DNA of 64,000 bases from Rhyzopertha dominica (lineage: Eukaryota > Arthropoda > Insecta > Coleoptera > Bostrichidae): NCBI GenBank assembly GCA_025024175.1, contig QCXZ01000064.1:59975325-60039324 (forward strand). The letters run 5' to 3'. A model generated the notes under the pieces. The model was given only the letters and a program-made list of their open reading frames with translations, ran no database searches and was not told where the DNA came from. Both the position numbers and the translations under genes were made by a program. Of the stretch, positions 26,597-38,770 are shown in pieces (the stretch's first letter is position 1; every line of letters starts with the position of its first letter).

Positions 26597-27918
26597 CGAG
26601 GCATGTTTTTTTAAGTAAATACCGTTTTGGAATTAAAAACAGACGTGCAAAGATATCGCAATAATTTTATCTTACATGAAAGCCTGTACCTTAATCTACT
26701 TTTCTACATAATTTCCGTGAATATTGAGGCACTTGTCATAACGTGGCACCAGTTTTTGAATACCCTCCTCATAAAATTCTGCCGCCTGACTTGTTAACCA
26801 CTGTATCACAAATGTTTCGACTTCGTTATCGTCTTGAAGACGCTGACCACCCAGGTGTTTCTTCAAGTGCAGGAACAAATGGTGGTCGCTGGGCGCCAGA
26901 TCAAGGCTGTATGGAGGATGATCTAGAGTTTCCCATTTAAAAGATTTGATGAGATCTTTGGTCCGATTAGCCACATGTGGACGGGCATTGTCATGCAGCA
27001 AAACGATACCCTTACTCAACTTGCCATGTCTTTTGTTCTGGATTGCACGACGCAGATTGTTCAATGTCTTACAATAAGACGCTGCATTGATTGTCTCATT
27101 ACGAGGCAGGAACTCCACTAGCAATACTCCTTTTTTGTCCCAAAAAACTGTGCACATGATTTTCCGGGCAGAAATTGTTCGCTTAAACTTCACTTTTTTG
27201 AGTGATGATGAATGTCGCCATTCCATGGATTGTTGTTTCGATTCTGGTGTGACATAGGCCACCCATGTTTCGTCACCAGTAACAATTTGGTCTAAAAAAT
27301 CTTCACCTTCATTGTGGTACCGCTCAAGGAAAGTCAATGCACTGCCTAAACGTTGGGTTTTGTGCAAATCCGTCAACATTTTCGGAACCCAACGTGAACA
27401 CAATTTCCGGTAATTCAAGTTCTCGGTCACAATGCGATACAAAACACTACGAGAATATTGAGGAAAGCAGTCGCACAATGATGAAATTGTAAAGCGTCTG
27501 TTTTCTCTCACCTTTTCGTTCACTTTCTGCACCAAATCTTCATTAACGACCGAAGGACGCCCACTCCGTTCTTCATCATACGGCCATCTTTAAATGCTCT
27601 CACCCATTCCCTTACCATTCCATCACTCATAATGTTTTGTCCGTAAACTTCACAGATCTCACGATGAATATCGATAGGTTTTACGCCTTTAGCACTAAGA
27701 AATCGTATAACAGCCCGTACTTCACAATCGGCGGGACTCACGATTGTCGGAGGCATGTTAAACACTCAGTAAACAACGCATACAATGAAGAATCAAACTG
27801 TAATGGTGTCAGTGCGTAGACAAGAGATGTAGGTAACCAGCGCGTATGAGCGGAACGCCGACCGTAGCGCTGCGGCTGCGGAATCGCAAAACGGTACTTA
27901 CTTAAAAAACATGCCTCG
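26597..27918 (-). mobile_element. Mariner element, complete ends
   Basis: 1322 bp, the classic mariner size. Ends are inverted repeats of about 33 bp (CGAGGCATGTTTTTTTAAGT at the left, complement at the right, one indel and one mismatch). The target TA is duplicated at 26595-26596 and 27919-27920. It contains one transposase gene on the minus strand. Ends and coding region look young compared with other debris in the window. Confidence 0.95.
26696..27756 (-). pseudogene. Mariner transposase with one frameshift
   Basis: Start at 27756 (MPPTIVSPADCEVRAVIRFL), an N-terminal helix-turn-helix region, then a single frame change near 27560-27590, after which the frame is open from VNEDLVQKVNEK to the stop at 26696. 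All three catalytic acids of the D,D34D signature are present: TGDETWV, LLHDNARPH and LAPSDHHLF, with exactly 34 residues between the last two. About 350 residues in total, the normal mariner length. Related to the transposase part of SETMAR. With the frame break it is a near-intact pseudogene. Confidence 0.9.
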
Positions 27919-28096
27919 TACTTAAGTACTATATTATTAATATAACAGTAGAGCAACGATACAAGGTCATCTTTAAGGTTTGAATAATAACAACAAAGTC
28001 ACCGGAGGATGGTATACGCTTGTTACCCTACTAAAATTTCTTTATTTGAGTTGAACACCCTTCCTGTGCTACACCCATAAACAGAACCAACATATC

Positions 28097-28527
28097 TCAC
28101 GTCGATTGTACAATCAGACTAGAATCATTTTCCCAATATTCACAACATCCCGCCGTTTCAGGATAGTCGCACGTCCCGATCCCTTCATTATACACCAGGT
28201 GCGCTGCGCATAGCGTCTCGTATCCAATACCGTCCCAGCAGTTGAGGAATGTCCTGCAGTCCTTCTCTATCGGCAGCGTTCCCCTGAAAGCAGCGGGACA
28301 CTCGGGGAGACTCAGTTTCTTGGACGACACTTTGCGGGTGTCGCTCCGGACGCATTTCAGCTCGTCCGTGCTGAAACTGAAGCCTGAAGGGCAGGTCAGC
28401 AGGAGCTCCTCTCCCTCCGGGGTGGTGCGGATGAAGCTCTGGGAGCTGGACGGATCCGCCCTCTGCGTTGGAAAGGCCAGGGGATCGGTGGATGGCACTG
28501 TGTATGCTGTGGCGTAACACAGGAATG
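28097..28527 (-). CDS. Peritrophin-like cuticular protein with one chitin-binding domain (3' exon)
   Basis: Last exon of a minus-strand gene. An acceptor (TTTCTTTTCAG) precedes 28527, and the exon starts in phase 1 with FLCYATAYTVPSTDPL, which looks like the end of a signal peptide and its cleavage site. The body has a C-terminal type 2 chitin-binding (CBM14) domain with the six-Cys pattern: CPAAFRGTLPIEKDC, RTFLNC, WDGIGYETLC, YNEGIGTC, DYPETAGC. It is short, with one such domain, like the CPAP1 group of cuticle proteins, secreted into the chitinous extracellular matrix. The start codon lies in an upstream exon to the right that I could not locate, possibly across a large intron. G+C here is visibly higher than in the flanks. 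Confidence 0.85.
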
Positions 28528-28829
28528 CTGAAAAGAAACGTTAATAGTTTTTGGTTTTTCTTGTTATTGTCAGGTTAAATATAGCTGTAAGAAGCAGTTT
28601 ATTATAGCGACGTAATTTAAAAACTGTTCTGAACAACGATTCCCTTTCGATTTTATTGAGACATGTATGTTACCTTTAAGGGCTTTCACTACTTCTCACA
28701 ATCAATTAATGGTTGATAAATCTAAATTACGTTTTAAACAAAAGAGTGGCAGTCAAATATTCAAGGATAAACAGATAGTGAGTACTTTAGCCTTGTAGAA
28801 CGTAGCTATATTACTGTAATGGTAGTATT
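28528..28829. other. Intron of the chitin-binding gene, nothing recognised
   Basis: Sequence just upstream of the acceptor of the minus-strand chitin-binding exon. AT-rich, no recognisable exon with a start codon. Confidence 0.4.
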
Positions 28830-30910
28830 TATATAGAAATATTTGTAAATTTGGATTCGATATTACTTTAAGATCATATTTTGTTTATTATATTTGATGA
28901 GTAAAACGGACTTACCATTATGTATAAAACAAGTTTTCGTTCTATAACCAAAAGGGGTATTAAAGTTTATTTGCTGATATGGTGATCTAATTCTTTCTTT
29001 CATACCTTCCACAGGAAAAAATCTAACATCGAAAGGAATATTTAGCATTTTCGACAATGAGTTTGATAATAAATTTTAAGAATACTGAAATTTTCTTTCG
29101 GTTGATTTTTCGGGCGTAAATCCTGGACGCTGAGAGGCAATTTCCTTCACTATCAAAGGTACAGTGATACTTTCCTTTTTTTCAGAAGCTTGATAGAATG
29201 GTGAAATAAATCGTTTTGCGTCCTTTTTATTGTTTTCCTTTGATATAACAAAAATAAAAGAGTAAAACAGCAAAGACGATTAAAACTTCCCTATATGAGT
29301 TCATACGGAAATGCTTAACTATAGGTATCAAGTAAGCATAAGAAAGTGCTTCTTCATTTCACAAGAAATTAAAAAATGCAGTAATAGTGAAACACCCTGT
29401 TTATGTAAAAAGTTTAAATAAATTCGAAGGAACTGATTCATGTAAACTTGAGAGATTTACGCAAAGATTAGTTTTTTTATCGAATAAAAATTAAAAAGGA
29501 GAAAATACAAATTTACGAACATTTTTGGTGTATTTATGTACGATATTACAAGCTTTTATAGGTTTTTTGTCATTTTTTTTTAGTCTAAAAATATTAATTA
29601 TTCAAGTATTGAACCTTCATTAGCATAGTTCCTCAGGTTTGACAGAAGTATCGGATATTATTCTATTTCTCCTCATCTTACCATAAAACCGAAATCATTA
29701 ANGTTTAATTCATCAGGATCTGAAATAAATTTTGACAAACACTGGCCAAAACCTTTTTTTGTAAGTCAATTTTCTATCAGATACGTTTTTTAAATCCATA
29801 AGAATATTAAGCGCAATAAAGCATACCGAACATAGTATCATAGTCGCCTTTGGATGAGCGTGGAAAACATCGCGTTGCCTCTATAGCGTCAGTACCCGTT
29901 AATATACGATTCGTGCTAGCGCGTCGCGTCGTTTTACCAAAAAAGCAATAAATTTAACATGTTTTTTTCGTATACCGTGGTTTGCTGTATTAAAAGTGGG
30001 AATTACATGTGCCGTGATGCTCCAGGAAGTTAATTAGAAATTCCTAATTACGTGTGTCTTGATTGTGCGAACTATACGAGTGAAAATCCTAGTTTTTGGG
30101 CGATTCCATGCGGATATTCCCAACGGGGGAGGCGGGTGGAGGAACTAGATGACCACACAATCATCACTTAATCGTTATATTTGATTGTTCTCAAGTGGCA
30201 GTAAAATATTGTAGTAAAAACTACGTTTAATATGGATTTTTGCGTGTAAATTGGTGAAATGTGTACTTTAGAACTCTACGGTGTTTCACTGACATGAGTA
30301 TGTTAAAGTGTTGGGATCTCCACGTCGGTCTTGGTTAGGAACCCAAAGAACAAGGTAGGAATTAAGTATTATATGTTATTAATACTACTGCAAATAAACA
30401 CAACATATTATGTGTCAGTTGTCTGGTTATTTTAACAAGACTGTTATTTGATGCTATATTACATTATATTTGTCACTAGATTTTTACCAATATCTGATTG
30501 TACACAGTCCGTGTTGTTCTCAGCTTTCCTTTTTAATCTTGCATATTAGAGCGAATTGATAGCTTTAGAATGCTCATTTAAAAATTATATACACTAAACA
30601 CTTTAACTATGATGAGTTCTATAAAATTATAATTACGATTAAGAGAATTATAACACAATTTGATTTATAATGGCAGCAAATTTATCAACAATAAAATAGT
30701 GTGAAGTGTAAATTGATTTAAAATCCAAAGGGGTTTTTTAATCAAGTATTTAAGGGGTTCCCTAAAACATTCTTATAAAACTACATTTACTACCAACAAA
30801 CTTAAAACTACTTTACTATTTCAACTTATGATAAAACCATCGTAAACCTGTAGAAAATCTTAGGTAACACCTAACTTAACTACCGTGTAGCTAAATTAAG
30901 AAAGTCCACC
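28830..30910. repeat. Diverged duplication, copy A (two homologous segments split by about 1.2 kb)
   Basis: Segments 28830-29280 and 30470-30910 are each similar to 31233-31500 and 31735-32190. In copy A they are separated by about 1.2 kb, in copy B by about 235 bp. Shared landmarks include CTAATTCTTTCTTTCATA, GGAAAAAATCTAACATC, GTCCGTGTTGTTCTC and GCAAATTTATCAACAATAAA. On the minus strand both copies read a common peptide stretch (DVRFFPV..MKERIRS, preceded by VKE and NLLSNSL), now interrupted. I do not recognise the family. Confidence 0.75.
29880..30354 (+). other. Possible noncoding first exon ending in a splice donor
   Basis: A comparatively CpG-rich stretch (GCTAGCGCGTCGCGTCGTTT near 29915, GGGGGAGGCGGGTGGAGGAA near 30125) ends at ACAAG/GTAGGA (donor at 30355). 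It lies in the 1.2-kb segment that is absent from the second copy of the duplication. It may be an unannotated promoter and 5' UTR; no downstream exon could be tied to it. Low confidence. Confidence 0.3.
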
Positions 30911-31232
30911 TTGTAGCCAAAATATCTCACTCAAGAATATAATAACCCATGAAAGTGTACAACTTGTATTTAAACATACCACCCCACAAAGCGTCCGCTG
31001 GTAGCTAGTGCTAGAATAATACTAAAATTAACCAATATGTACTGCTATACGTATTAGCTTGTATTTTATTTAAATTCATTGATGTCACCATTCTTGTAAT
31101 AATTACAAAGGTGTTTACCTAAATATATGTAAATAGCACAAGCATTACTGAGTGTTCCGAGTGTTTTAATTTTTGTATCACCCGGTGATGATGATAATTC
31201 TAAATTAATTTTCTGTATTTGTTTGTATATTT

Positions 31233-32190
31233 CTATAGAAATAGTTGTCAATTTGGATTCGACATTTCTTAAAATGCATATTACCATTATGTATAAAACA
31301 AGTTTTCGGTCTATAACCAAAAGGGATAATTTGAGATGTGATCTAATTCTTTCTTTCATATTATCCACAGGAAAAAATCTAACATCTAAAGAAACATCTA
31401 TTATTTTCAGTAATGAGTTTGAGAGTAAATTTGAAGAATATTTTTCTGTTGAGACAGTTTCCTTCACTGTTATAGGTACAGTGATACCATGCTATTTAAA
31501 AAAAGTTAAGTGATCTGTGATATAATAATAAAAAATTTAATAAAAAATGTGCATTATATCACGCTAATGAAAATATTAACGCCTTGATAAATGGGGAATG
31601 AGCATATTGCATTTTTTACTATTGGTGATATTCCTTGTTTTTAAATACGCTTCAAACGTCTACTTAAAAAAGAGCATTAATTAATGCGGAAATGAGTTAC
31701 TACTGCAAAGGTATCAAAATTATGTTTATATGTTTATCACTAGATTTTTCCTAGTCCCTTATACTACGTTCCTGTCCGTGTTGTTCTCGGCTTTCCTTTT
31801 TAATTTTTCATGATAGCGGAATTAATAGTTTTAATATGGTCATTTAAAAATTAGTATACACACCAGAAGTAACTTGAAGAACGTTTTAAAACATATTTTA
31901 AACCTAGTAATAAAACACTTTGACTCTGATAAATTCTATAAAACCATATTGCATTTAAGAGAATCGGTAGCAAATTTATCAACAATAAAATAATGTAAAG
32001 TGTGAAGTGCCTTAAAATCCTAAAGGTTTTTAATCAAGTTTTTAAGGGGGTCCTTAAACTTCGTTATAAAACTATATTATCTACAAACGATTTTAAAACT
32101 ACCTTACTATTTCAAGTTATGAGAAAACCATTATAAAACTGTAGAAAATTTTGGGTGTTATTTAACTTAACTACTAATAACCATGCTCAT
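31233..32190. repeat. Diverged duplication, copy B
   Basis: Homologous to the two separated parts of copy A, in the same order and orientation. The longest minus-strand frame (31066-31467) contains SLDVRFFPVDNMKERIRS and then shifts frame relative to copy A, so neither copy looks functional. Confidence 0.75.
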
Positions 32191-35150
32191 AATAATTACA
32201 AACATGTTTNGGCCACGGAGCGTCTTCACAGGTATTGTTTACAATTACTGTTTTCTGGCACAATATCCAGCTTAGGAGTGCTCCAACGATATTTTTGGAC
32301 GTGATGTAAAATATTCTGTTAGATTATCTAGAGCTGGTAATGCTACTGATTTAGACAGTAGGTACTTCGAAGTATTTCGAATTACGCGAGAAAATAAGTT
32401 TGTTGACATAAATTGAAGGTTTGGAAACTATTAGGCAATCCTAATTTATTCAACAAACGGGTCTGTATCTGAATAGGCATGAAGTTTGGCCTTAATAAAG
32501 TCCAAATATGTGTGCACATAGTTGTAATTTACAAGCTTATTTATTAATTCTGCTAACGGGGGTTACTTGCAAACGAGAGTGTACCTTTCTTTAATGTATA
32601 TTAATTTATTACAACTTGCTAATATTGTAATGGTTGTTATATTCAATAGGGGTAATTTCGGAGAATTGATTGTAATATGTTACTTTATTACTTCTTAAAG
32701 ATCCTTTAACTTGAGCTGAACTTAGTTCTCCTTCTATCTCCCTTCACTGTATAGTACAGTATAAAGAGTAACAAGGTAAAATTATAAAGTAGTCGAAATA
32801 TATAATAGTAGAAAATAGAAATGGCTGGAGAGGAATAAAAAATACTACTTCTATTACTTTGCTATCGACCTAATTAAGTGTGTATCAAGTAAATTAATAG
32901 GTATGTTTATTGTCTGATTTTTGACCCATCAATCAAAAAGATACCAAAGTTAGACAGATAACAACAATTCGTTTTAAGATAAAGCAAAAAATTCTTGCGA
33001 TTTCCGCTATTTTTAAGCCGTGACCGCACGACAAGAATTCCTGCATAAGTTGAAGAACAGACATTGTTTGATCGGACCAGTTTACCTAATAATACTTCCA
33101 TCAAAAGCTAAAAAATCTAATTCCGCATATCTACGTACCTAGTTAGTGAAACTTACCCAATGTAATCACTAAAACAAACATGGTTGAATTATCCGTACAT
33201 ATTTCAGAGCCGACAAAGATCAGGTGAACTGCTCAGTACTAGGAAAACATTTGACTAACTTATCGCTTTTATAGAAATAGATTGCTCAAGTAATACTTAT
33301 CTTAATTGATATCGGTGACGCGTATGACAGACAACACATGTGCATATATCTTTGCTGTTATCGAAGATTGACCAAACAGCGACAGTATGGTTTGTATAGG
33401 TTCATTTTTTTTTGTTTTCCAGGATGAATTGCATAGTGGGGACACCATATAAAGTAAAAGATACCATAAGATATCCAAGCATGACATATAGTGAGACACA
33501 GTTTTTATAAGACTTCAGATACTTTTGAAAATGTAACATATCTGCACTAGACTTCCTCATTTTTCAATATCTGCCTATATTTTGGAAAACGTTTAACGTC
33601 TGGTTTATAGAAGATTTTATACAAAAGTACAGATAAAAATTTTATGTCAAAAATTATGCAAAGATCTTTAGAGGAATTGGATTTTTGAATAGGTATAATC
33701 TTACATTAACCATTATTATTTAAGTATAACCGTTTACATTAGGTATTAATTTTGTCAGTCGCAATAGTTCACACTCATTTTAAGCTATGAACATGTAAAA
33801 AAACTTTACAACTGAAAATTTAACATTGCTTTCTGGATTTGTAGAGATCAGTTGAATGAATTCGCATCAGTCAGTTATGGTAGAACCTTGTAGTGCAAAT
33901 TCATGATAACATACATCATTTTATTACTATTTATTTGTTTTTGGCTACAAAAAAGACAATTTTTTTTTCAAATTTTTGTTATGCCTTACGATCCTACAGT
34001 TAAATATTTGACAGTTTCTAATAGCTATGCGCTTTCCTTCACAAATTGCCTAATATGACTTAACACTCTTCATTTTTGAGGTACAGATTACAGGTAAAAT
34101 ATATTGTCACATCTGTAAAATAGGTGTAAGATTAAATAAACATCGATCATACACAATTTTATGAAAGCTGAAACTTTCATTGGNNATCATAGATAGCCGT
34201 TCTGAAATTATCATAGCTCCTTTATTAGCCAGCATTTTGAGTCAGCGATTTCCTGTTCTGCGTGTTGTGTTTATTCATATCTTTCATCGGTTTCCAATGC
34301 TGTTTAGTGCCTTTTTATGGCCAACAATTTGCTGGACATAAAAAGTAATAATCCCATGGTCAAACACATACGACTTTTTTCAGAGGGTCAGCTCGTCGCA
34401 TGTTCACGAGCACGCAGCTGCGTAAAAAATAGCTGCTCTGTTTGTGTTCATATAATTGAGTGCATAATTAAATCGCGATGGATTTATTGCCAGGGCTTTT
34501 TGCATATCCATTGTAGTAGTGCCGGCTTGTGCTTTGATAATTATAACAGGCCGGCGGTTCAAGCTAATATATTGCGGTTGTGCTCGCGAATTCCTTTCTC
34601 AAATCACGCTAAATGTACCTGCACGCATAATACATGTTAAATAACGTTTATGCAGTAAATGCGGTGGCTGTTTAGCCCGTAGGGATTTGTTTCGAAATTG
34701 AATCTAGTGGGTTTTGTGCTATTTATTAGATTAAATGCAACAGGTGTCACAGCTCACTAATTTTCGCTATGTCTATTCAGACGTAATTTTCTTTTTTTGT
34801 CTGTAATTGGATCTAATCAATTGCAACATTTTTAACAATCTTTTTAAAGAGATATCATATCAATCGACACTTGGAGTTGTTTCGAAAAGCAACAAAAAAG
34901 TATGGTCGTTTTTCAGCGGTTTATTATATCCCACTAATTTCGTTATAGTGTATTATTATTTACATACGTATGCTACATAAGAAAAAAACAAATACAATTT
35001 CATTTTAAAATCTCACTACTTATGCTATAGCCATAATGAAGACAATTTTTGATAGAACGATATAATTTTTTTTCTGAACCATAATTTAAATTCCTTTCGA
35101 TTTTATTGAGGCAAGTTATGAACTGCATTTAACGATTTTGCAATGTTTGC
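32191..35150. other. About 3 kb without recognised genes
   Basis: AT-rich sequence with scattered N bases (32210, 34184-34185). A 107-codon frame at 34317-34640 is Cys-rich but has no recognisable family or splice context and is probably chance. Nothing else supported. Confidence 0.4.
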
Positions 35151-35199
35151 TATTTTCTGATTTTTTAGTAGTAGATAACTGTCTGCGTGTTAGTTTTCT

Positions 35200-35870
35200 G
35201 TAAACTTTGTGTCCTAACTGTCCAGTGCTTACTCTGTAAATTTGGATATCCAAGAAAGGTTAACTACCATTGCTTTATAATTCCATAGTAAATTTTATGT
35301 CAGGATATCGACTGTTCAAATAATTTAGAAACCTATCTAACTGTTCTATACCGTGGGGCTAAATAACAAAAGTATCATCTACATACCCATACTAATATTT
35401 TGGCGTAAACTAAAAACTATTGATCGCTACTTCTTCAAATTCAAATATATACCATAAACAATTTAAAATTAAACAGTGCTCAGACCTAGGGTATCTCTAT
35501 TAAGTTTGAATTTGATGACATCTATCGTTTCAGGCTTCTGAAATAGCTTTTATAACGCCAATAAAAAATTCTTGATGAAGGGAACATTAGTTTTATGGAT
35601 TTTGGGAAAACCATACAATTTAGGTACCTTGCAATCGGAAACAGTTAAAAACGATTATTAGTAATTGTAGAAAATTTTGATGAACGATATCAGGATAATT
35701 TTTGGTATGATTCTTCATCTAATAATTCTCTCTATCTATAATTGCTATGGCTGAACCTTTATCTGCTCTAGTAACTATAACGGATTTATCTGTATTCAAA
35801 GCCTTAAGAGCCTTCATTTCCTCAGATGTCACATTAATAGTTTTACACAAGATTCCACAGATTACGTTAT
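35200..35870 (-). mobile_element. Decayed Penelope-like element, reverse transcriptase fragment
   Basis: Reading the minus strand from right to left through several stops gives, in the order of a Penelope-like element: TRADKGSAIAIID (about 35785-35740), a PK-containing LYG(F/L)PKIHK-like block (about 35620), then YVDDTFVI (about 35390-35365, the polymerase catalytic Asp pair) followed by a segment like LNSRYPDIKFTME and PFLDI. These blocks are characteristic of Penelope reverse transcriptases. Stops and frameshifts make it non-functional. The endonuclease part of a Penelope element is at 50.65-50.85 kb; whether the two belong to one family is unknown. Confidence 0.75.
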
Positions 35871-36582
35871 TTTCACTTTTGGAACTGTCCGTGACGTTAT
35901 CACAAAAAGTTTATCTCCTTCGCTAAAATATTTACAGCAGCATCTGAGACACTCTTTCTTGATAACGATTTGACCTTGTTAAAGTGCTGATTGTATACAT
36001 TTTGTGTACACATTTTTATGTCTTCAAAATCTTGATAAAAATGGCTGTGAGACAGAATTTGCAATTTTGTGTTTATGTTTCATCTAAGAAACCAAGTTGT
36101 CTACGTGTGTCGCGTATGCGCTCCCTAATTGAAGAAAATTTAGTTTGAAGCATAATTTTATTTGACTTGTGTCTGTTTATGTGTTTTAATGTTAGGAAAA
36201 TTTGGTACAACCTTTCTATCTAATCGGTTGACGAAGCTCGCTTTCTTCAATGAAGTTCTTTCTTTTGTCTCAAATTGAATATTTACTAGATATAAAACAA
36301 GTAGTGTTGAATTTGTACTGGTTTTACCATGCCAGAATTTTTACTTTTGATCGAGTTGACTTTCTGTAAATCTCAAATTCAATTTTGTTATTCTGTGGGG
36401 TGTTGTAAAATCCAGTGACTCAACATAGCTACCTCTTTAATGAATTGAATTATTTCGTCTTCTGAAATAAAAAAAAAAACTGAAAAGTTCAGGCATATTT
36501 CGAAATCTATGCACTTTTGAAACTTTTCACGTACAGTTTACGTGCATTATGTATTTACATTGCCACCCTTTGCGTATTTTAA

Positions 36583-37073
36583 TTAATTGAAGTCAATGCC
36601 TGTTAACTTGATGGGGTCTAGGTGTATTTCGTTGATAGTAATATTTTCCTGGAGTTTAATGCAGCAATCATCTTCATCGATGTCAATGAATGGAATTTCA
36701 TTTGTGAGATTTGATGTGAACATTACTGAATGGCCTTCTAGCATGATGTTCTCGGTGCAGAGGCCTCGCAATTTTCATGGAGTTGCAGAATCCCGATTTT
36801 GGAAATGGTGATTTCTTCAGCTTGACTGTTTTTGCATATGATGGTAAGCGATTGTTGGTTGGAAATAGTGAATAACCATCGGTTGTCTCGTAGAGAATGC
36901 CATAGTTCCGTTGTTGCCATTAGATTCCTGATTTTGCAAGTTTCCGGAATAGATTTTGTTGTTTTTCTGAAGAGCTTGATTTCGCAGTCTTCGGCTTCAT
37001 TTTTCTTTTTGATTGGTAGATTCTTGAAGATCCAATACGTATAGTTTACTTCATAGACTTTTAAATCTTCCAT
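36583..37073 (-). pseudogene. Retroelement fusion-envelope (F-like) remnant, copy 1
   Basis: Two overlapping minus-strand frames (36738-37073 and 36583-36771) together resemble part of the envelope/fusion protein carried by insect errantivirus-type (Ty3/gypsy) retroelements and related to baculovirus F. Visible: evenly spaced Cys residues, a TELWHSLRDNRWLF-type core block, an LQLHENC block and a DEDDCC end. A frame change separates the two parts. No gag, polymerase or LTR could be assigned beside it, so it is an isolated fragment. A second copy is at 43264-43602, and both abut the repeated block described at 37314 and 43846. Confidence 0.55.
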
Positions 37074-37313
37074 TAAACAAAGCAGATTTTGGCAATATCC
37101 TTATCATTCAACTTGTAAGTTTTATTCGACAACAAAGTTTTGAAGAACAGAAATTATATTCTAACCATGCACGAAAGATTTAGCTGTTAAGTTTTGTGTA
37201 TAAATATATTCTAATTCTACTATCTTCAGCGTATGAAATACATCAGACGTAAATACATCTCTTTTTTTAATGAAAGGGCCCATTTCAGCCTCAAAACCCC
37301 GAATTCAATAATT

Positions 37314-37571
37314 GGACGTGTGCAATGTAAATACGGCTTTTTTAAATACCAAGGTGGCCATGGAAAACGCCGAGAAATCAATCACACAGCTAAGCGTCAG
37401 TAGCCTTGGAAAGCCCGGCGTGCGCGTGCCGCTTCTCAAATTTTCACAAAAATTGGGTGGAAAATTCGGACCGCGGTGTGAAACAGACCGTTTCGTAGTG
37501 ATTTAGTGACGTGGTGCTTCGACTAATCTAGTTTTGGCCACCTTATCGGGTTTGCACGGGAAGAGATACCG
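37314..37571 (+). other. Exon-like block with 48-codon ORF and splice donor, copy 1
   Basis: GC-richer block starting GGACGTGTGCAATGTAAATA and ending GAGATACCG/GTGAGT (donor at 37572). It carries an ORF at 37360-37506, start in good context (GGCCATGGAA), product beginning MENAEKS and ending CETDRFVVI. The same block with ORF and donor is present at 43846-44103, 45815-46073 and 47845-48103. It looks like a first exon (5' UTR with an upstream ORF) duplicated together with its promoter, or the leader of an unknown mobile element. Confidence 0.55.
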
Positions 37572-37918
37572 GTGAGTTTAGTTATTACTTTTTATCGCGT
37601 AGGAATCGCGTTGAAACACCTTGTATAGGTAAATTACGCACTTGTTCGTTGCGCTTATGTGATTGTAGGTTCGAAATTCGTTTAAATAGGATGGTTTAAT
37701 TAAATTTTGTACGACAAATGCTTCTTCCAGTTCAAAACACGGTAAAAAACTTGTATGAATGCGGAGGTAAAAACGCTACGACGCGGTGCTGGTTTTTCAT
37801 ACGCCAGCGGTCGTCAAACGGTTAAATAATCTAAAACTGTTTGTTTCACTTATACAGCATGGGATTTTTAGTATTGTAGTTAGCTTTGCTCATGTAGGTA
37901 AATACTTGCAATATTTTT

Positions 37919-38270
37919 ATGTTGGATGTCCAAAATCTAGATACCAGCACAGAGGTTATAAAACATAATTCAGTACTTTTTATCTGTATCACCATAATAA
38001 ACAAGAACTACGTAGGAGGTCTCTACACTGCAATTTTTTGTCACTACTTAATTTATTTATTTACGTATAAATCTATTCCATGTGACACTTTTCGTTATGT
38101 TGGATGTCCAAAATCTAGATACCAGCACACAGGTTTTAAAACATAATTCAGTACTTTTTATCTGTATCACCATAATAAACAAGAACTACGTAGGAGGTCT
38201 CTACACTGCAATTTTTTGTCACTATTTAGTTCATTTATTTACGTATAAATCTATTCCATGTGACACTGAC
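37919..38270. repeat. 178-bp tandem duplication
   Basis: Two adjacent copies, 37919-38096 and 38097 to about 38270, both starting ATGTTGGATGTCCAAAATCT, nearly identical. Only one copy is present at the equivalent place in the units at 44 and 46 kb, so the duplication is recent and local. Confidence 0.9.
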
Positions 38271-38474
38271 CTGACCTATTTATGTTTGTAAATCACTATT
38301 GCCGTCTACATAAGTAGCTTCTTCCACAAAAATACTTTTAAAGCAAGTTTTAATGGCACGATCAAGGTTTTTAATAATTAGTGGAATTAACAATAAATCT
38401 CAATGTTGAGTTGGCAATTCAAGTTTCGTTAATGATATAATGTGTTGATTAAATATTATATATTATATTTCCTG

Positions 38475-38770
38475 ATGCATGGAAGAGTTCTGTTGTCAGG
38501 CCGCAAGCCAAACTACCCGTTTCCACAGAGATAAGGACACCAGTCCCATTAATATTTTACCAATTGTTTCAAAAGTAGACTTTTCAAGAGCATTCGATAC
38601 TGTTAATTATCAGATACTTTTACGCTATTTTGGAACATATTGTTATTGGGCAAGCAGCTTTATTTACATAATAGACTTCGGTCTGTAGTGTGGTGTCCCT
38701 CAGGGCTCTGACGCTATTACTGTACCAAAACATAATCATATTTTTTTATTCGCAGATTTCCATGCAGAAT
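38475..38770 (+). mobile_element. LINE reverse-transcriptase fragment
   Basis: Plus-strand reading contains VDFSRAFDTVNYQILL, the RT block 3 signature of CR1/Jockey-type non-LTR retrotransposons, and after a stop CGVPQGSD, the next conserved block. The rest of the element is missing. Confidence 0.8.

Larger units (their letters stand above)
36738..38360. repeat. Large repeat copy R1 (envelope remnant plus exon-like block)
   Basis: Shares sequence with 43268-44705 over its whole length and, from TCTACTATCTTCAGC (37216) rightward, also with the units starting at 45711 and 47743. It differs from the other copies by an internal 178-bp tandem duplication (37919-38096 and 38097-38270). It diverges from R2 near 38360. 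Confidence 0.85.

Noticed and set aside
34317..34640. 107-codon Cys-rich ORF
   Set aside because: No recognisable family, no signal peptide, no splice or promoter context; sequence looks like chance reading of noncoding DNA.
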